Shown: positions 10,960 through 23,545 of the stretch, in pieces
Layout: each line of letters begins with the position of its first letter
Numbering within the stretch: position 1 is the first letter of the stretch
Assembly: GCF_014805625.2 (NCBI RefSeq)
Contig: NW_023998452.1
Span: forward strand, 490,455-554,454
Direction of reading: 5' to 3'
DNA: 64,000 nt
Origin: Glossina fuscipes
Lineage: Eukaryota > Arthropoda > Insecta > Diptera > Glossinidae
Made by a program: the position numbers and the translations under genes
The notes under the pieces: model-generated
Databases searched by the model: none
The model's input: the letters and a program-made list of their open reading frames with translations, nothing else
Told to the model about the DNA's origin: nothing

Positions 10960-11940
10960 TAATGATATTGCCTTCAAGCGGTTATATTGTTATTTAGTCA
11001 GCAATGACTCGCTATTTATTTTCAAACGTTTATAACGGGGCCATATTTAATTGAGCAAAGATAAAGCGCAATCCTAAGAAGCTCCTACTACTTGTGATCG
11101 ATCATTTATTGTAGCATCAGATTCGAGCAAAACAATCCTGTTTTTATTCACTTTCTGCCGTAAGGGTCGTCACTTAGTTTCGACTTTTTATGGAGATACT
11201 CTCTTTAAGCCGATTAAACATACATTTATCTAACATAGTACATCTAATCTAGTTTAAGTGGATTGTTGTCTCTTTTCTACTGTTATCAAGATATGACCGG
11301 CGTATAGCGGATCACTCCTTGTTAACGACTGCTTATGGTGGCTTTATTCTTGCGTTAAATGGCTCGCGAGTTGTCTTGCGTGGTTTATGGCGGAAAAATT
11401 TGTGACCCCAATAAATTTCTGATTATTTCATCTGCGTCCAATGGAATGCTTGATGGTTTCCGGCACACACGTGTACGTACCGCTAACTGTTGCTGCTAGT
11501 CGTTGCTACTTTTCTACTTTGAATTATGCTAACATATGATTATCGAATCAACGTTTAATAGATCGCCGTTCATTTTCATGCGTTTATCGCGGCAATGTAT
11601 TCGGGCCAAGCAATATATATGAATATGGTTATCCAGTGTACATATCGGAGGGCGTTGCTTGCTTTCAGCTGCCTATAGCCACGCAAATATATGATTATTT
11701 AAAGTATGTCTAATGGACCGCTGTTTGTTTCTCAGGTTGCGCAAACATTAGTTATCCCAACTGCTTTCAAAGGATCAGTACTTCTTTTCGATTGTTTATG
11801 ACGACATACATTTTGCGCTAAAAGGATTGTTGCTTGTTTCTGAAAATTTATGACCGAAGGGTTTGCGAATGAATATCCCCGCTGCTGTCTATTTGTCTTG
11901 GACCGTTTATAGCGGCGATAAAGTATACACAATACCTAAA
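10960..11940. repeat. decayed tandem repeat, TTTATNGCGG-type
   Basis: The phrase GTTTATAGCGGC and variants recur at about 11,030, 11,385, 11,580, 11,798, 11,847 and 11,912. They are interleaved with TTGTTGCTTGTTTCT-like phrases at about 11,262, 11,368, 11,484, 11,653, 11,718, 11,825 and 11,881. Spacing is irregular (about 50-200 bp). The region is visibly less AT-rich than its surroundings. It looks like an eroded satellite. No long open frame or known protein motif was found. Confidence 0.45.
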
Positions 11941-12990
11941 TATTTCTCACCTTATAGGCTTAAATTAATTTGAGGACACTTTGTCTCTGCCAGAGATTAT
12001 CAAGTAAGCATCGTTAGGAAAATCAGATATAGTTAATATTTTCATAAAGTTTATATTTGAATGACATTTTCGTGCTAACGCAAATCAAAGTTTCTACACA
12101 TATCTCATGCGATTTATTTTATAAAGATTTATGCTTTGCTCGAAATGCAGTTCTTGGTTACGGTATAGAAAATAAATTTTAAGGTTCGAGGTTAACGGCG
12201 GTAAATAAATCACCAGAAAAATATATAAATGTTTGCAAATTTTTTTTTTTAAAAACAGTTGTATGTGTTTTTTTTACTCCTCTCCAAGAAGTATTAAGAA
12301 AATAACATGAAATTTTTTGATATACAACACGAAGAAAAAGAAAAGAACAAGAAAAAATAAAAAACAAAACAAAACTCACTTATATGACAATTGATGAGAA
12401 TCCTAAAATAATTTTTTTACGTGCTTTGTAAAATGAGAATTTTTTAATACCTAAACATAAAGACCCTAACAGCCCTAATGGAATATATATATATATATAT
12501 ATACATATATATACAAATATACAAAAAAAAAAGGATATAAACGTAAACTAGTGAAATATTTTCTATGTAGTTCCCTCCCCATTTTCCTAAAAACTACTAG
12601 TAATAAATATAATAAAACTAATAACGCAACGATATTAAACAAAAAAAATAAATAAATAAACAGAAATATTTACTATAACAAAACATACTATTAGAAAAGA
12701 GAAGAAACACACCTTCACTCACATAGTGACACAAACACACACACACACACACAAAAGCGCTCGCGCTAGCGCAAGCATATACTCCAACACACATACACAT
12801 GTAAGTATATTAAGTATAATTAAGTGTAAACATTTGTGTATGTGTTAGTATTTATTATTAAGCAGTAAATGAATTCAAAACCAAAAAAACAAAAAACAAA
12901 TCGAACAAATATTTTTGGTTTAATACTTAGATTAATTAAATATTCTTATTTTGTTCAATTTATTTAATAACTTTTGTGCCCATCATTTAA
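11941..12990. other. A-rich block with simple repeats
   Basis: Includes (AT)n at 12,483-12,513, (CA)n at 12,735-12,753 followed by the 10-bp palindrome GCGCTAGCGC, and A-runs near 12,525 and 12,640. No gene is seen. Confidence 0.5.
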
Positions 12991-12994
12991 CACC

Positions 12995-13200
12995 TGAAGA
13001 AAGGTATATTAATTTTACGAAAACATTTGTTACATACGCAAAAGCACGCTTTAGAAAGTCCGTAAAGATGTTGTTTTTTTGTTAACCCGGAGATTTTGAA
13101 CGCATTTAAGACTGTCCGCCGGTCTTTCCGTCTAACTATAGCTGGAAATTTTTGAGCAAAAATTAAAACAAGAAAAACCAAAAATATTGGACATAACCAT
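12995..13200 (-). repeat. interspersed repeat family B, reversed fragment
   Basis: It starts GGTATATTAATTTTACGAAA, then a TTTGTTACAT block, a CAAAAGCACGCTT block, and GTCCGCCGGTCTTTCCGTCT. This is the family B tail order read on the opposite strand. The 64-codon minus-strand open frame across it is incidental. Confidence 0.5.
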
Positions 13201-14065
13201 AAAAGCCATTTTCTTATTAAATTCTTCTCAATAAAACGTAGAAGAGGACAAATTTCATGGGTAAACTTATGTTCATCACTATTGGAAAATTTATATGAAA
13301 CTTATTTCCATAAATAAACTTTGCTGACTTACATTAGGTATTGACCAGCAGGTGCATGTCGTCTAGAACTTTGAGGCTAGAAATCTTCTACTAGCGCACC
13401 CACAATTGGAAAAAACCTAAACTTGAGGCGATAAATATGCTAGAAAAGCTTTAGAATGAACAACATTTTTTAATCATTATCTGATCCGCCAGACGAGTTT
13501 TCCATAAGCACGAAAACAGCCTCAGATGCTAATGCTTTTAACACTTAAGTCTTTGAATTTATTTCTTTAATTAAATTAATTGTAATAATAATCGTAATTA
13601 TCTTCTACCATATGGATCAGTGTAATCCTCAGATGCCAATGACTGGGAATTCACCTCTCTTTGCGCTACTGTTAAAATTGTCCTAGTCATGCTATCCGAA
13701 ACTTAGTTACCTTCTCCTTTCTCTCTCTGCCTCTGAAACTCCAACAGGCAATAACAGTAAGCAGCCGCAATTGAGTTGATTATGGCAGGTCTGTCCTTCC
13801 ATCCTTCTTAGTGGACTATTAATAATTATTATTTGATAATGTCCGTCTTTCTTGCCTTAACTTAATATAGCATTGACATTCTTCAATCTGGTATGATTTT
13901 GAAGCGAAAATTGACCTCAATTTACGTAAATGTACGAAATATCACTATAGCGTGGATTAGCTTGATGAACACAAAAGATGAAAAGAAAAACAGATCCTCA
14001 AATTCATTATTGGGTACTCAAGAACCGTTTTAAGGCATCTAAAGCTTCATTGTTTTTTTATTTTT

Positions 14066-14104
<39 letters not shown>

Positions 14105-17100
14105 TTTTAATTGATTTTTAATTTGATTAATATTAAAACTATTGTAAACCGTGTGAAAAGAAAAAGCACACTGAAAACCAAAAATTAACAAACAAATACT
14201 TTATAATAAGCTATTTAAGTAAACATGCATAAATAACACTAAACATCAAATACACACTCGTGCATACATAAACTAATAGCTTTATACGTATATTATACAA
14301 AAAAAAAAAAAAAATCAAAAATAAATTCAAAATCACTTTCATTCAAACTCTTTCTGTCTGACTCTCTCACTCTCCACCTCTTCCTCCCTTTTTCGTTTTA
14401 AATATCATAATAATGATTTTTTTTAATATATATTGAATTTATATGTAAATCAATAAAGGCATAGAATTAAGTTTATAATATAATTAAAATAAAATTAAAA
14501 TAAAATTTAACTTAAACTGTTTGTTTAATAAATTTTCATTTCACTTTTTATTTTCATTTCATTATTAGACATTGTGTTGCAGCATTGCGTTTATAGCCTC
14601 TAATACGGTTATATAGGCCTACATAGGCGGATTATTAAGCCAAGCGTATTAGAAATAAGAAATTGTGTACACGTTTTAAAAGTCACAGTTAATTATATAA
14701 AACGAAAGGTTTTCTTTTTTTTTACTCTCCAATTATTTCAAATACTTTGAAGAGTTATGAGTTATCCAAAGGCTTTATAAAGATCGAAGGATTGTTTTTG
14801 GGAAGGAACAAGATATAAAGATTTCCTAAGAAATTTGGATGCTTCTCCTATTTGCCAAATGTTAAACTAAAAAAAATTAAAAAATAAAAATCGGATTCCG
14901 TTTAAATTGAATCTCTCGCCAACCAATCGATCCGTCACCAACTTGCTTGTATCTCTGCCTTTCTAATATATATATATAAGGAAGTTAATAACGCTATGTT
15001 TTCACAAGATCGTGTAAGAGCATATTAAGCGTAACCTACTAGGTCAATGTAAACATTCTTTGTAAACTCTGTTTGATCCTCCGTCTTAATGTTACAGGGC
15101 CAAAGTATAGGTCAGCTCGCTTGAAGGGCACCATATCCGGCATAGCCAAGCAGTAACATTCAGCTCATAACTCACTCGAAAATCAGATAATGTTCAAAAG
15201 GTCGCACAATCGTTTCTAAGTAAGAACCCATGAACCGCTACTTGGAATTACTGTGCATACGATAAAGGCATTTTTGGACACTTGCAAGCGCTAAGGTTGT
15301 CTTTTTTTGTAGCATAATCCTTCATGGAATTTTTTTTGCGATCGCGGGAAAGTCCCTGCCCTTGTAACATCCGTGCATTGACACTTAAAGGATATATTTG
15401 CTAAAAATGTTAACCAAATTTTTCTTGCAAAAACTAACTCTATTGATCAACTAATTGCAAGACATGTCTCAAGGAAAGTGCCTTTGTTTCAATAATCTGG
15501 CTAAGCTCTCTGCCCCTCTCCACCTTTGATATTTTTCATCTCCTTACACTGAAATATTTGTATATATTATCTGGATGTCTTTAAATGTACATTTAAAATG
15601 CGAAGTCGCTGCCCTTATCCCTATGATATCAGAAAGCGGAACGAAACCTAATCTCTTTGCAAATAAAACTGAGGCAAGTCGTATTTATTGGGCTTTTGCT
15701 TTATATATAGTTCGTTGCTCTTGTATCTGCGCTTTCTGCTCCTGCTGTCAGATGTGTAATATGCTAAAAAGAAGTACAATTTCAGACATTCTGAAATTTT
15801 CTCAAAAAGGTAATCCCTCAACTTTCTTTTAAAATAGGTACTAATCGTGAAAGTTTTACAATAAACAATAAATAAAGAATTTACTTTATTTACTCGAAAG
15901 TTATTATTATTATTATTATAATTCATTTAGTTAGGGTAATAAATTGTGAGACTAAAGCCCTTAAGGCAAGGGTTTGAAATATTAGTTGCTTCATGTTTGT
16001 ATATAAACCTTCTGAGGATGTGTAAACAAATCGTTTAAACGATTTAATTAAATTAGTACAGTAATCTCTTCGACTCTATGCAAGAATTAGTTTCAATTGA
16101 TCCTTTCCTTATATCAAACAATGGAAATTAGCTCATAGGAATTTGGTGATAAATAGCATTTCGGTCTTTTCTTTATACATATGCTGTCATCAATTGTTGC
16201 TCGTATGCCTAGAAATTTAATCATTTTCTTTTTGTTTCCTTTTCACATGCTTTTCAAAATAACCGGAAGCCTATTTTAATTGATTTTTCATATTTCTTGA
16301 AAACTTCTTTTTGTAACACTCGTCCGTTTGTTTTCGTTTGCCTGCGCAAAGCAAGAGAAGAATAAATAAGAAATGAAGAACAAAAGTCGATTCCATTGAT
16401 TTTAAAGCTATTATTAATTGATTCCTTTTTATATATAAATTCTAACTAAATTACATTGAAGATAATTTGAACAATATTTGTATAAATTATAATTAATTTT
16501 AAGCTACCAACTTTACTGATAAATATTTTGGACCTTACATATGTTACATATATACATCCAACCGTTTTTTCACATGCCAGATGCGTTTCTCAAAAATCCA
16601 TTCAAAAAAATCATTCAAAAATCGAGTAAAAAACATATGCAACTTATAGCAAATTTGGCTACATATGCCCTACAACTTTAAAAAATCGTGTAAGATGGAA
16701 AAACTTCAATTATTCTCCCAGAAAATCGTTCAAGAAAATTAATAACGAAATCCATATTACATTTAATAAAACACAAAAAATTCATTTTCATTACAAAATT
16801 GAAATTAGGAATAAAAATCAATTTGCGAACTTCAAAAGATACACGTCATTCACAAATGTGCGACTCCTTTGTGATCATCTTATTCCCTTAAACGTATTTT
16901 GTTGCAGTATACATAAGTTTCTGTGAGACACTGTCTTAATGGGAATTAAAAAGGTGTCTTCGATTGAATGTGTTTTTTTGATTCGTGCTAGAACAGAAAA
17001 TTCGTGTAAAAAAACACCGTGCTAAAAAGGGTTGGCCGTATAGATAAAAAATTTTTCCCTATCAATAATAAACTTGTTTTCTATTTGCTAAAACTGTTTA

Positions 17101-18795
17101 CAATGTCTAAAAATAGGCAAAAAAAAAGAAAACGCACTAACATGGTCAGGGTTAAAAACGTAAGATTCTCTTTAGAATGAGCATAAGAAGCTGTATTTGT
17201 TTGCCTGTCAGTCCGTTGATATCATTATTGCTCTAAAACCTCGAAACAAACTGTATATTTTTATATCCTTAACCTGGGAAGAATCGCACGCATTGCTATT
17301 ATATTTGCTATACCTAAAAGTATGCACCGGAAATTCTTCTTCATATTTAAAATTGGTTAAACCTCATCTGCCAGAGGCCCTAGATAGTTTAGCCTCTTTG
17401 GCCCATTATTTGCAATCTTGTCATTGACAAAATTCATATAAAAAGGTATTCCTTAGTTCATATGTACGCAGGCGATTCTCTCAAATTTATCTTGGTTATT
17501 ATCCTCCCACCAAGTCTCCCACGAATGTTAAAAAACACAACTCATGGCCTACAGCGGATATCGATCTACAATTTATTGCAAAAATGTCCTAGGGCCTTTT
17601 TAAAGATCACTGCGAAAAAACCTTGATCGGTTTTAGATACCGTTGCAAGTTATATAAATTCAGTTGCCGTGACAGACGCCTAAAATACGCTACTAGGCGT
17701 GTACTATCTTTTTACTTTATCCGTTTTTTCGGCATTAAAGTAAAAAACATTACTTTTTTTTTGTTATAAGACCGCGGTGGTTGTCGGAAAGCAGTAAGGG
17801 AAGAACATGAGGACGATTGTGTGCAGACTCAGTAGATGTTATGTTTTTACCGACGAAGGCTTCACTATAGTTACAACCAAAATAACCTCTACTGCACTTG
17901 AGATTTGAACTCGCGAACACAGACTTATTCGCAAATTTTATTCGCAGTTCTCGTGTACTCTTCAGTTATGTTCCGTTGAGTATAGGGCACTTTGGCTACA
18001 TTAGTGTAAATAAACGAATCTAGCTGTTAAGCAAATGGAAGCAAGTCGTATGGGGCTTTGTATGGTTACTTGATATTTTGTGGTAATATGATATGAATGA
18101 AGGCATATTTTTAGGCTGGACAACTTCAAGCCTACATGTAACGTTTCGCAGCTATAGTATAAGATGTTTACACTTTCAAAGTATGTTACGTTTACTCTAC
18201 TCTTGCAAGTAGCGAAACTCCTTTGGTTTAATAAAACAACAAGTCAAGCAGACGGTGATGGGTAACATATAATTGGATCTAAGTAGAATGTTAGCTCTTT
18301 CTTGATTTCGGTTTTTGCTTAGAAATTTCATTTTAAAATGGCTTTAAGGTATAAAAATAAAAAAAAATTGCAAATACATATCATTTTCTTTTGTTTCCTT
18401 AATAGTTATCTGAGAGTGTTGGCTTTAAGACAAATAGATAATTTTTATTATATAATATAAACAAATTTTCAAGTACGAATATATATATGTACTATAGAGT
18501 AAATTGAAATAAGAAAAAAAAAAAAAAAACAAAACAAAAGAAGAACTACTATAAGTTATAAGAAAACTAAAAACAAATCAAAGGCAATTGTGTATATTAA
18601 CGATAACTATCATTGTAAACGATTCTGGGAATGGATCTGTTTAATAAAACTCCATTTTAAACAAAAATCATTACGAAGAGTTAATTAAATAAAATCATAT
18701 CAATAGAAGAACAATGTATTCATTTTTTTAAATAAAATCTTAATTATTTTATCGTGAGTATGTTTATAAAAATTTATAAACGCATTGGATGAATG
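13201..18795. other. long stretch without a recognisable gene
   Basis: Alternates A/T-rich low complexity (pure T-run of 36 at 14,068-14,103; A-run near 14,300; A-rich 18,350-18,780) with more complex but unrecognised sequence. (TTA)n lies at 15,901-15,921. Open frames of 76-92 codons at 15,575-15,926 and 17,197-17,427 show no domain, and those at 15.6-15.9 kb oppose each other. Confidence 0.45.
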
Positions 18796-19582
18796 TATGA
18801 CCGCTGATCAAAAAGTAGCGTGCATAAATTTATTACATGATTATATGGCTGTCCTTTGCAAAAACTTCAGTCTAAGGTGATTCGATGATAAAACAATTTG
18901 AGGGACTTTTGGTTGCTTTTGCTTTGCATCTTTTAGAAAATTATTTAATACATGGATAATATAAAAAAAGACTAGTAAACCTTTTGCGATGTCGTGTATA
19001 TACCGGTATAATAAATACAATCGAGCAATCCCTTTGCGGTGGGTGCCTTCCGTATACCGGTAAAGACTTAGTGCATTACACGGGCTTTCACTGTCTACAC
19101 ACGGAATTCACTTGTTGGTTTGCAATTGTGTCCCGCGAAAATCGGGAAAATATGATACTCATGTATCGTCGCAAAAGGGTATATGATTTTGTTGTGAAAA
19201 TTTTCCAGAAATGCAAAGCTTTAGGTCTCTCAATCATTATCTCCGTTTCTGGTTTAGGAAAGTTTTCAAAAACCCTTTATTTAAATTCAAACCATTCTTG
19301 TATTTCATCAAAATTTTCCTGAAAACTTCATGTCGCAAAATGTGGTTAAGAAAAGGAAACTGTTATTGAAAGTTTTATACTTGTTATGAGTTTTCTTTGG
19401 AAGACCTTCTATAAAATTTTCTGTACATTCGCCCTAGAAAATTCATTTGAAGCATAATATTTAAGAAGAAAAACAAACAATGGGTCTTCAGTGCTGATTG
19501 TCAGGGCGTCAGGACATCAAATAGATTGGGATTAATGTGAATGCGACAGTTAACATATTCCTGGTACTTTTTGATCAGCATA
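18796..19582. mobile_element. putative TIR element, TGATCAAAAAGTA ends
   Basis: TGATCAAAAAGTA at 18,805-18,817 faces its exact reverse complement TACTTTTTGATCA at 19,565-19,577. Both lie within a few bases of a TA dinucleotide. The same end motif bounds the smaller element at 9,595-9,802. The interior (about 740 bp) includes a 112-codon open frame (18,984-19,322) with no transposase motif that I recognise. It is most simply a non-autonomous mariner/Tc1-type element; two unrelated end fragments facing each other by chance is the alternative. Confidence 0.45.
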
Positions 19583-20359
19583 TTATTTTATGGTTAAAGT
19601 TTTAAAAACGAAAGAGAAAAATATATGGAAACATATATATATATATAGAGAGAGAGTAAATAACGTATACATATACATATATATATAGTAAATAACATAT
19701 CCACGTGAAACGTTTCCTTTTATTTAAATATTATCCGAAGGTTTGTTGATCAGTAAGGCTTAGTGCAATTTTATTTGATGTTTTTTTTTTGTCGAGAAAA
19801 TTAAGTTGAAATTAATCAATAAACTAATTCACTAATGAATTAAAATGAAAAAGAAGAAAATCATATTTAAACAATAGGGTAAAATAAATAATTAAGTGTA
19901 AATTAAAAAATCATTAGGGAAAGCGAAACTTTATATTTATAGGGCTTTCTAGTTAAAAGCATAAAAATAAAGTAAAACAAAAAAAAAAAAAAACAAAATA
20001 AAATAAAAATTAATTAATTAAATGTTATACAAATTAATCAAGAAATAAATCACAGTAAATAAAGTCCCTCTTTTTAGTGAAATACGTATCCTACTCTCAT
20101 ACATTACAAACATTATATTGTACACAGATAATTTATATTTTTTATACATGAACATAAATTCAAAATTTAAAAAAACCCTTTAAAACAAAAAATATGACAT
20201 TTTAGGTAATGAAAATTAAGATATAACTAATAATTAATTCTATAATTAGGTTAAAGAAAGGATTAAATACGAGGTAATAAAATTAAGATTTTAATGGAAA
20301 AAAAATCATAAATTTAAAATCCAGAATATATTTAGATTTTTTTTTTTTTTAATTTATCC
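19583..20359. other. A-rich low complexity
   Basis: Contains TATATATAG-AG/GTAAATAAC repeats at 19,640-19,705, where a GTAAATAAC block is duplicated, and A-rich sequence with runs near 19,980. Nothing coding seen. Confidence 0.5.
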
Positions 20360-20433
20360 ACCTGAGTGCCGTAGAAGGCAAAGGATCTCGACTAACAACT
20401 CAATGGTCGTGGGTTCAAATCTCGGGTGCGGTA
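20360..20433 (+). pseudogene. tRNA-like or SINE-head sequence (pol III A and B boxes)
   Basis: An A-box-like TGCCGTAGAAGG (20,367-20,378, one mismatch) and a B box GGTTCAAATCT (20,412-20,422) lie at the spacing of a real tRNA. Positions equivalent to A14, G18, G19 and A21 are kept, and most of the T-arm pairs. The acceptor stem pairs at only four of seven positions and the anticodon stem fails. It is therefore a tRNA pseudogene or the head of a tRNA-derived SINE, not a functional tRNA. Confidence 0.4.
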
Positions 20434-21115
20434 TAGTTTTCAATAAAGTCGGTAGCCCTTAGATGCTATTGCTTTAGGACTCTAGCCTTAGAACTTACTT
20501 TTCTGGCTAAGTTAATTATGATAATAATATTTTTTTTTGTTTACTCCGCGTTCTTTTATTCCTTCTCTAGAATCTCTCTCTGAAAAAGTTCAAAGTATTT
20601 TAAAAATTTGTTTTCAAAACATTTACTAATTGTTTTAAGTCCTTAACTATTGAAAAAGCAAAGAAATGTACTTGGCCTGGCTGGATCAGTTCTTTAGTCC
20701 CTGTGACGGAGTAAATCTTGTCATATGTCCAATACAACTTTTCCCGATTATAGTTAAATTGGTAAAAGCTTAGACTTGAACAATATTCATCCAACTTTTA
20801 AATTTCCTGACTTTCATTTTAGTTATATATTGGCTTATGATCATTTGTACTTAACGCTGAGCTCGCAGTAAATGGAATTCATCTTACGATGAAGGTTTTA
20901 ACGTATACCAGGGCTTTAAATTTCCATATAAAGTTAGGTTAGAAATGATCTTCTGGTTAATGTGATTCTATTTTGATATTCGACGCTTGTATTATCAAGC
21001 GTTTGTGGGACTTTGCTTTGATTTTAGATTTCTATTGTCTGACTTTAATGTGTTCCTAATTGCTTACATTGCAATTGGCACATGACTGCCTTAGGAGGCA
21101 AGAGATTCGTAAATA
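20434..21115. other. no feature seen
   Basis: AT-rich. A 64-codon minus-strand open frame at 20,600-20,794 has no recognisable features. Confidence 0.4.
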
Positions 21116-21249
21116 TACGAGGTGCGTTCAAAAAAAGGTGCCATTTTGTTTTTCTCGAAAAATATTTAATTATTCATTAATATCTATTGCGTCCCCTTCA
21201 AAGTAATCACTCCTTGAAGAGTCACCTGTTTTTTTGAACACACCACATA
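21116..21249 (-). mobile_element. internally deleted mariner with both ends
   Basis: About 133 bp, flanked by TA. The left end ACGAGGTGCGTTCAAAAAAA matches the reverse complement of the right end (ATGTGGTGTGTTCAAAAAAA) with few differences. On the minus strand the middle still encodes the mariner C-terminus DYFEGDAIDINE followed by a stop, so the right TIR has been joined to the last few codons by deletion of nearly all of the transposase. Its sequence is close to the tail of the element at 50.6-51.2 kb. Confidence 0.75.
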
Positions 21250-21935
21250 TATACATGTGGCCTAATACATCGTATATCGTAACTTACACTGTTTGAGTTA
21301 CACCGTATACCGTATCGTATTTTATTCAGTTTCGTTATATATATATAAAATATTGTGTATAAATATAATACATATGACCTGACACCTCATGTGCACTTTT
21401 ACTCTATGATCTTTTATTGCTTTTTCAATAAAGAAAGAACTTAAATATTTTCTTGTGATATTCTAATGCTATAATGCTCAATCTAATGCTCAAATCCCTT
21501 CAAAATGGAGCAATGGATTATTTTCTAAAAAGAAAGCAAAAAAAGCACAAAATGAGTTAGAGCTCGGTTTATTAAACACTTTCGCGTACCCGTCATCTAT
21601 AGATGTACATACGCAGTACTATTTCCGATACGATATTCCGAATCGTACCGAATTAGACGTGCGCATAGATTTCTCTATGCTTATGCGCCGATATATCGTA
21701 TATCGTATCGCATATCGTTTCATTTGCGTTGTAAACCGTATCGTATTGTATTCAGTTTCATCATATAGAAACGACGTACCTTGCATATATACAAATGTAT
21801 GTATGTAATCTGGCAAATCATATATCGTACCATATACACTTTAAATCCCTTACATCGTACGTCTTGAATACATGACACTTTATCGTATACGTCGCATAGC
21901 TCATCGCATACTTCGCATAGAGCAGTATATATATA
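21250..21935. repeat. CGTAT/TATCGTA-rich degenerate repeat cluster
   Basis: The phrase ACCGTATCGTATT-TATTCAG, then TTTC, occurs at about 21,309 and again at about 21,738. TATCGTA or ATCGTAT words are scattered through 21,265-21,320 and 21,600-21,920. CpG within CGTA is greatly over-represented for this AT-rich window. The repeat is responsible for a 124-codon minus-strand open frame that is not taken as a gene. Confidence 0.55.
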
Positions 21936-23260
21936 AGAAAGTTGCAAGAAAAACGATAGATAAAACAGATTGTAATTAAAATTATATAAGCGGTTATGAA
22001 CGTGAGCGTTATGTGAGCGCTTATTGCGTATAAACCTGGTAGTGCATATGCAATGCAACGTAATTGTATACACGATAGAGAGATTTGAACCCAAAAACCC
22101 TTTTCAACAAAAACTGAACTTTTTAAAGATAAATAAATAAAAACCTATTTTGTTGGATTTTTTTTTTTTTATTAAAGTAAAATATGATCAAAAAAAAAAA
22201 GAAAAAAAAATCTGAATTTATTAATAGCTACAAAATAAATAGAAATTTAAATATTAATTTGTATCAGCTACGACATCTGATAATAAACCAAAAAACAAAA
22301 CCAAACAAAATAAAAAAAAAGAAAAGAAAAGAAAAACATACAAAAGATAAACATGAGTTAAATGTATAAAAATAAAATAAAAAAAAGATTACACCCTAAA
22401 CGCAATACGCAAAAGTCCGCACTTAATGATTCACACTTGTGAGCAGCAATGAACATAACACAGAAAACGCATTTGGAACAGAATTCAAAGTCATTAATAA
22501 TTAAAATAAACTTAAAGACAAAAAACAAAGAAAAAAAGGAGAAATTACCGAGAAGTTGTTTTGTAACAAAAACAAAACAAAAAAATACTTGTTTTTATTA
22601 TTTTATTTTTTAAAAAAGAAAATAACAAAGCGATATTCAAGGGTGTTAGTATTCAAGAAAAGAATTCTAAAACCAAAAATAAAATGAAAATTAATAAAAA
22701 TGGTTTTTAATAAATAAAAATCAAATACATATCAATTTATGGCCTAATTATTTATTTGAGAGAAACAAAAATTAATCTAACAACATTATAAAAGAAGAAA
22801 AAAGAAAATCAATTATAAACACAAGACAAAAAAAAAAAAAAATAATGTAAAATATCATAAGCAATTTTCAATTTTTTTTATATATTTTTTTTTATTTAAC
22901 TTGAGAAAGAAATGAAAACCTTCTAGTGAATGCATTGAAATCAGAAAAGCATTGGCTATATTATCATTATTATGAATGTATGTTGAAGGAGACTATCATA
23001 AGTCAATGCAAATGCTTGACTGGATCTCAAGTAGTGATATGGTTTTTTTTTTTTTTTTTTTTTTTAAGGAGTAATGCATTAAAATTACTGGTGACATGTG
23101 AAAGAATTCGACGCTTTTCAAGCAGAAAACATGGATCATCTGATAAACTAAGAATGCTGGCTCGTAATAAGCAATTAGTATTGACTATAAAGAAACCTTC
23201 TCTTGCTGACAGCCCAAGAGCCACTGTGTGTGTCACAATCTATGGCATCTTTGGCTTTTT
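21936..23260. other. A-rich low complexity
   Basis: Dense A-runs on the + strand (22,190-22,900) and a T-run of about 24 at 23,042-23,066. No gene found; open frames inside consist of Lys/Asn runs. Confidence 0.5.
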
Positions 23261-23545
23261 GTACCCTACACCATGTGTGGTATAAGGGTACACTAAGTTT
23301 GTGCAGGTGTATTCAACACCCAGAAAAACTTGGAATAGATGCATCTTTTATTGTACCGATAGATTCAAAATCACTTTTTGCATCGATCTAAACTGTCTCT
23401 TGTGTCTTGTCCTTCTGTTCAGACTAAATGTCATATTTATTGAGATATTTTGATGAAATTTCGTACACTGGCGTGTGCTAGCCCAGGGACGAACTCTGTT
23501 GAAAATAGTTCGGATCGGGCCACTTTTTCGACCACTTGTCATATA
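23261..23545 (-). repeat. MITE-like family A, copy A1
   Basis: Left terminus GTACCCTACACCATGTGTGG, then AAGTTTGTGC, then ACCGATAGATTCA, and further in GAAATTTCGTACACTGGCGTG and TCGGATCGGGCCACTTTTT. This is the reverse of the order in copies A3 and A8. The far end is not clear, so it may be truncated. The 62-64 codon open frames here are by-products of the repeat. Confidence 0.65.

Noticed and set aside
21720..22094. 124-codon open frame on the minus strand
   Set aside because: It lies mostly inside the CGTAT-rich repeat; its Tyr/Ile/Arg-rich product reflects the repeat, and it has no start context or domain.
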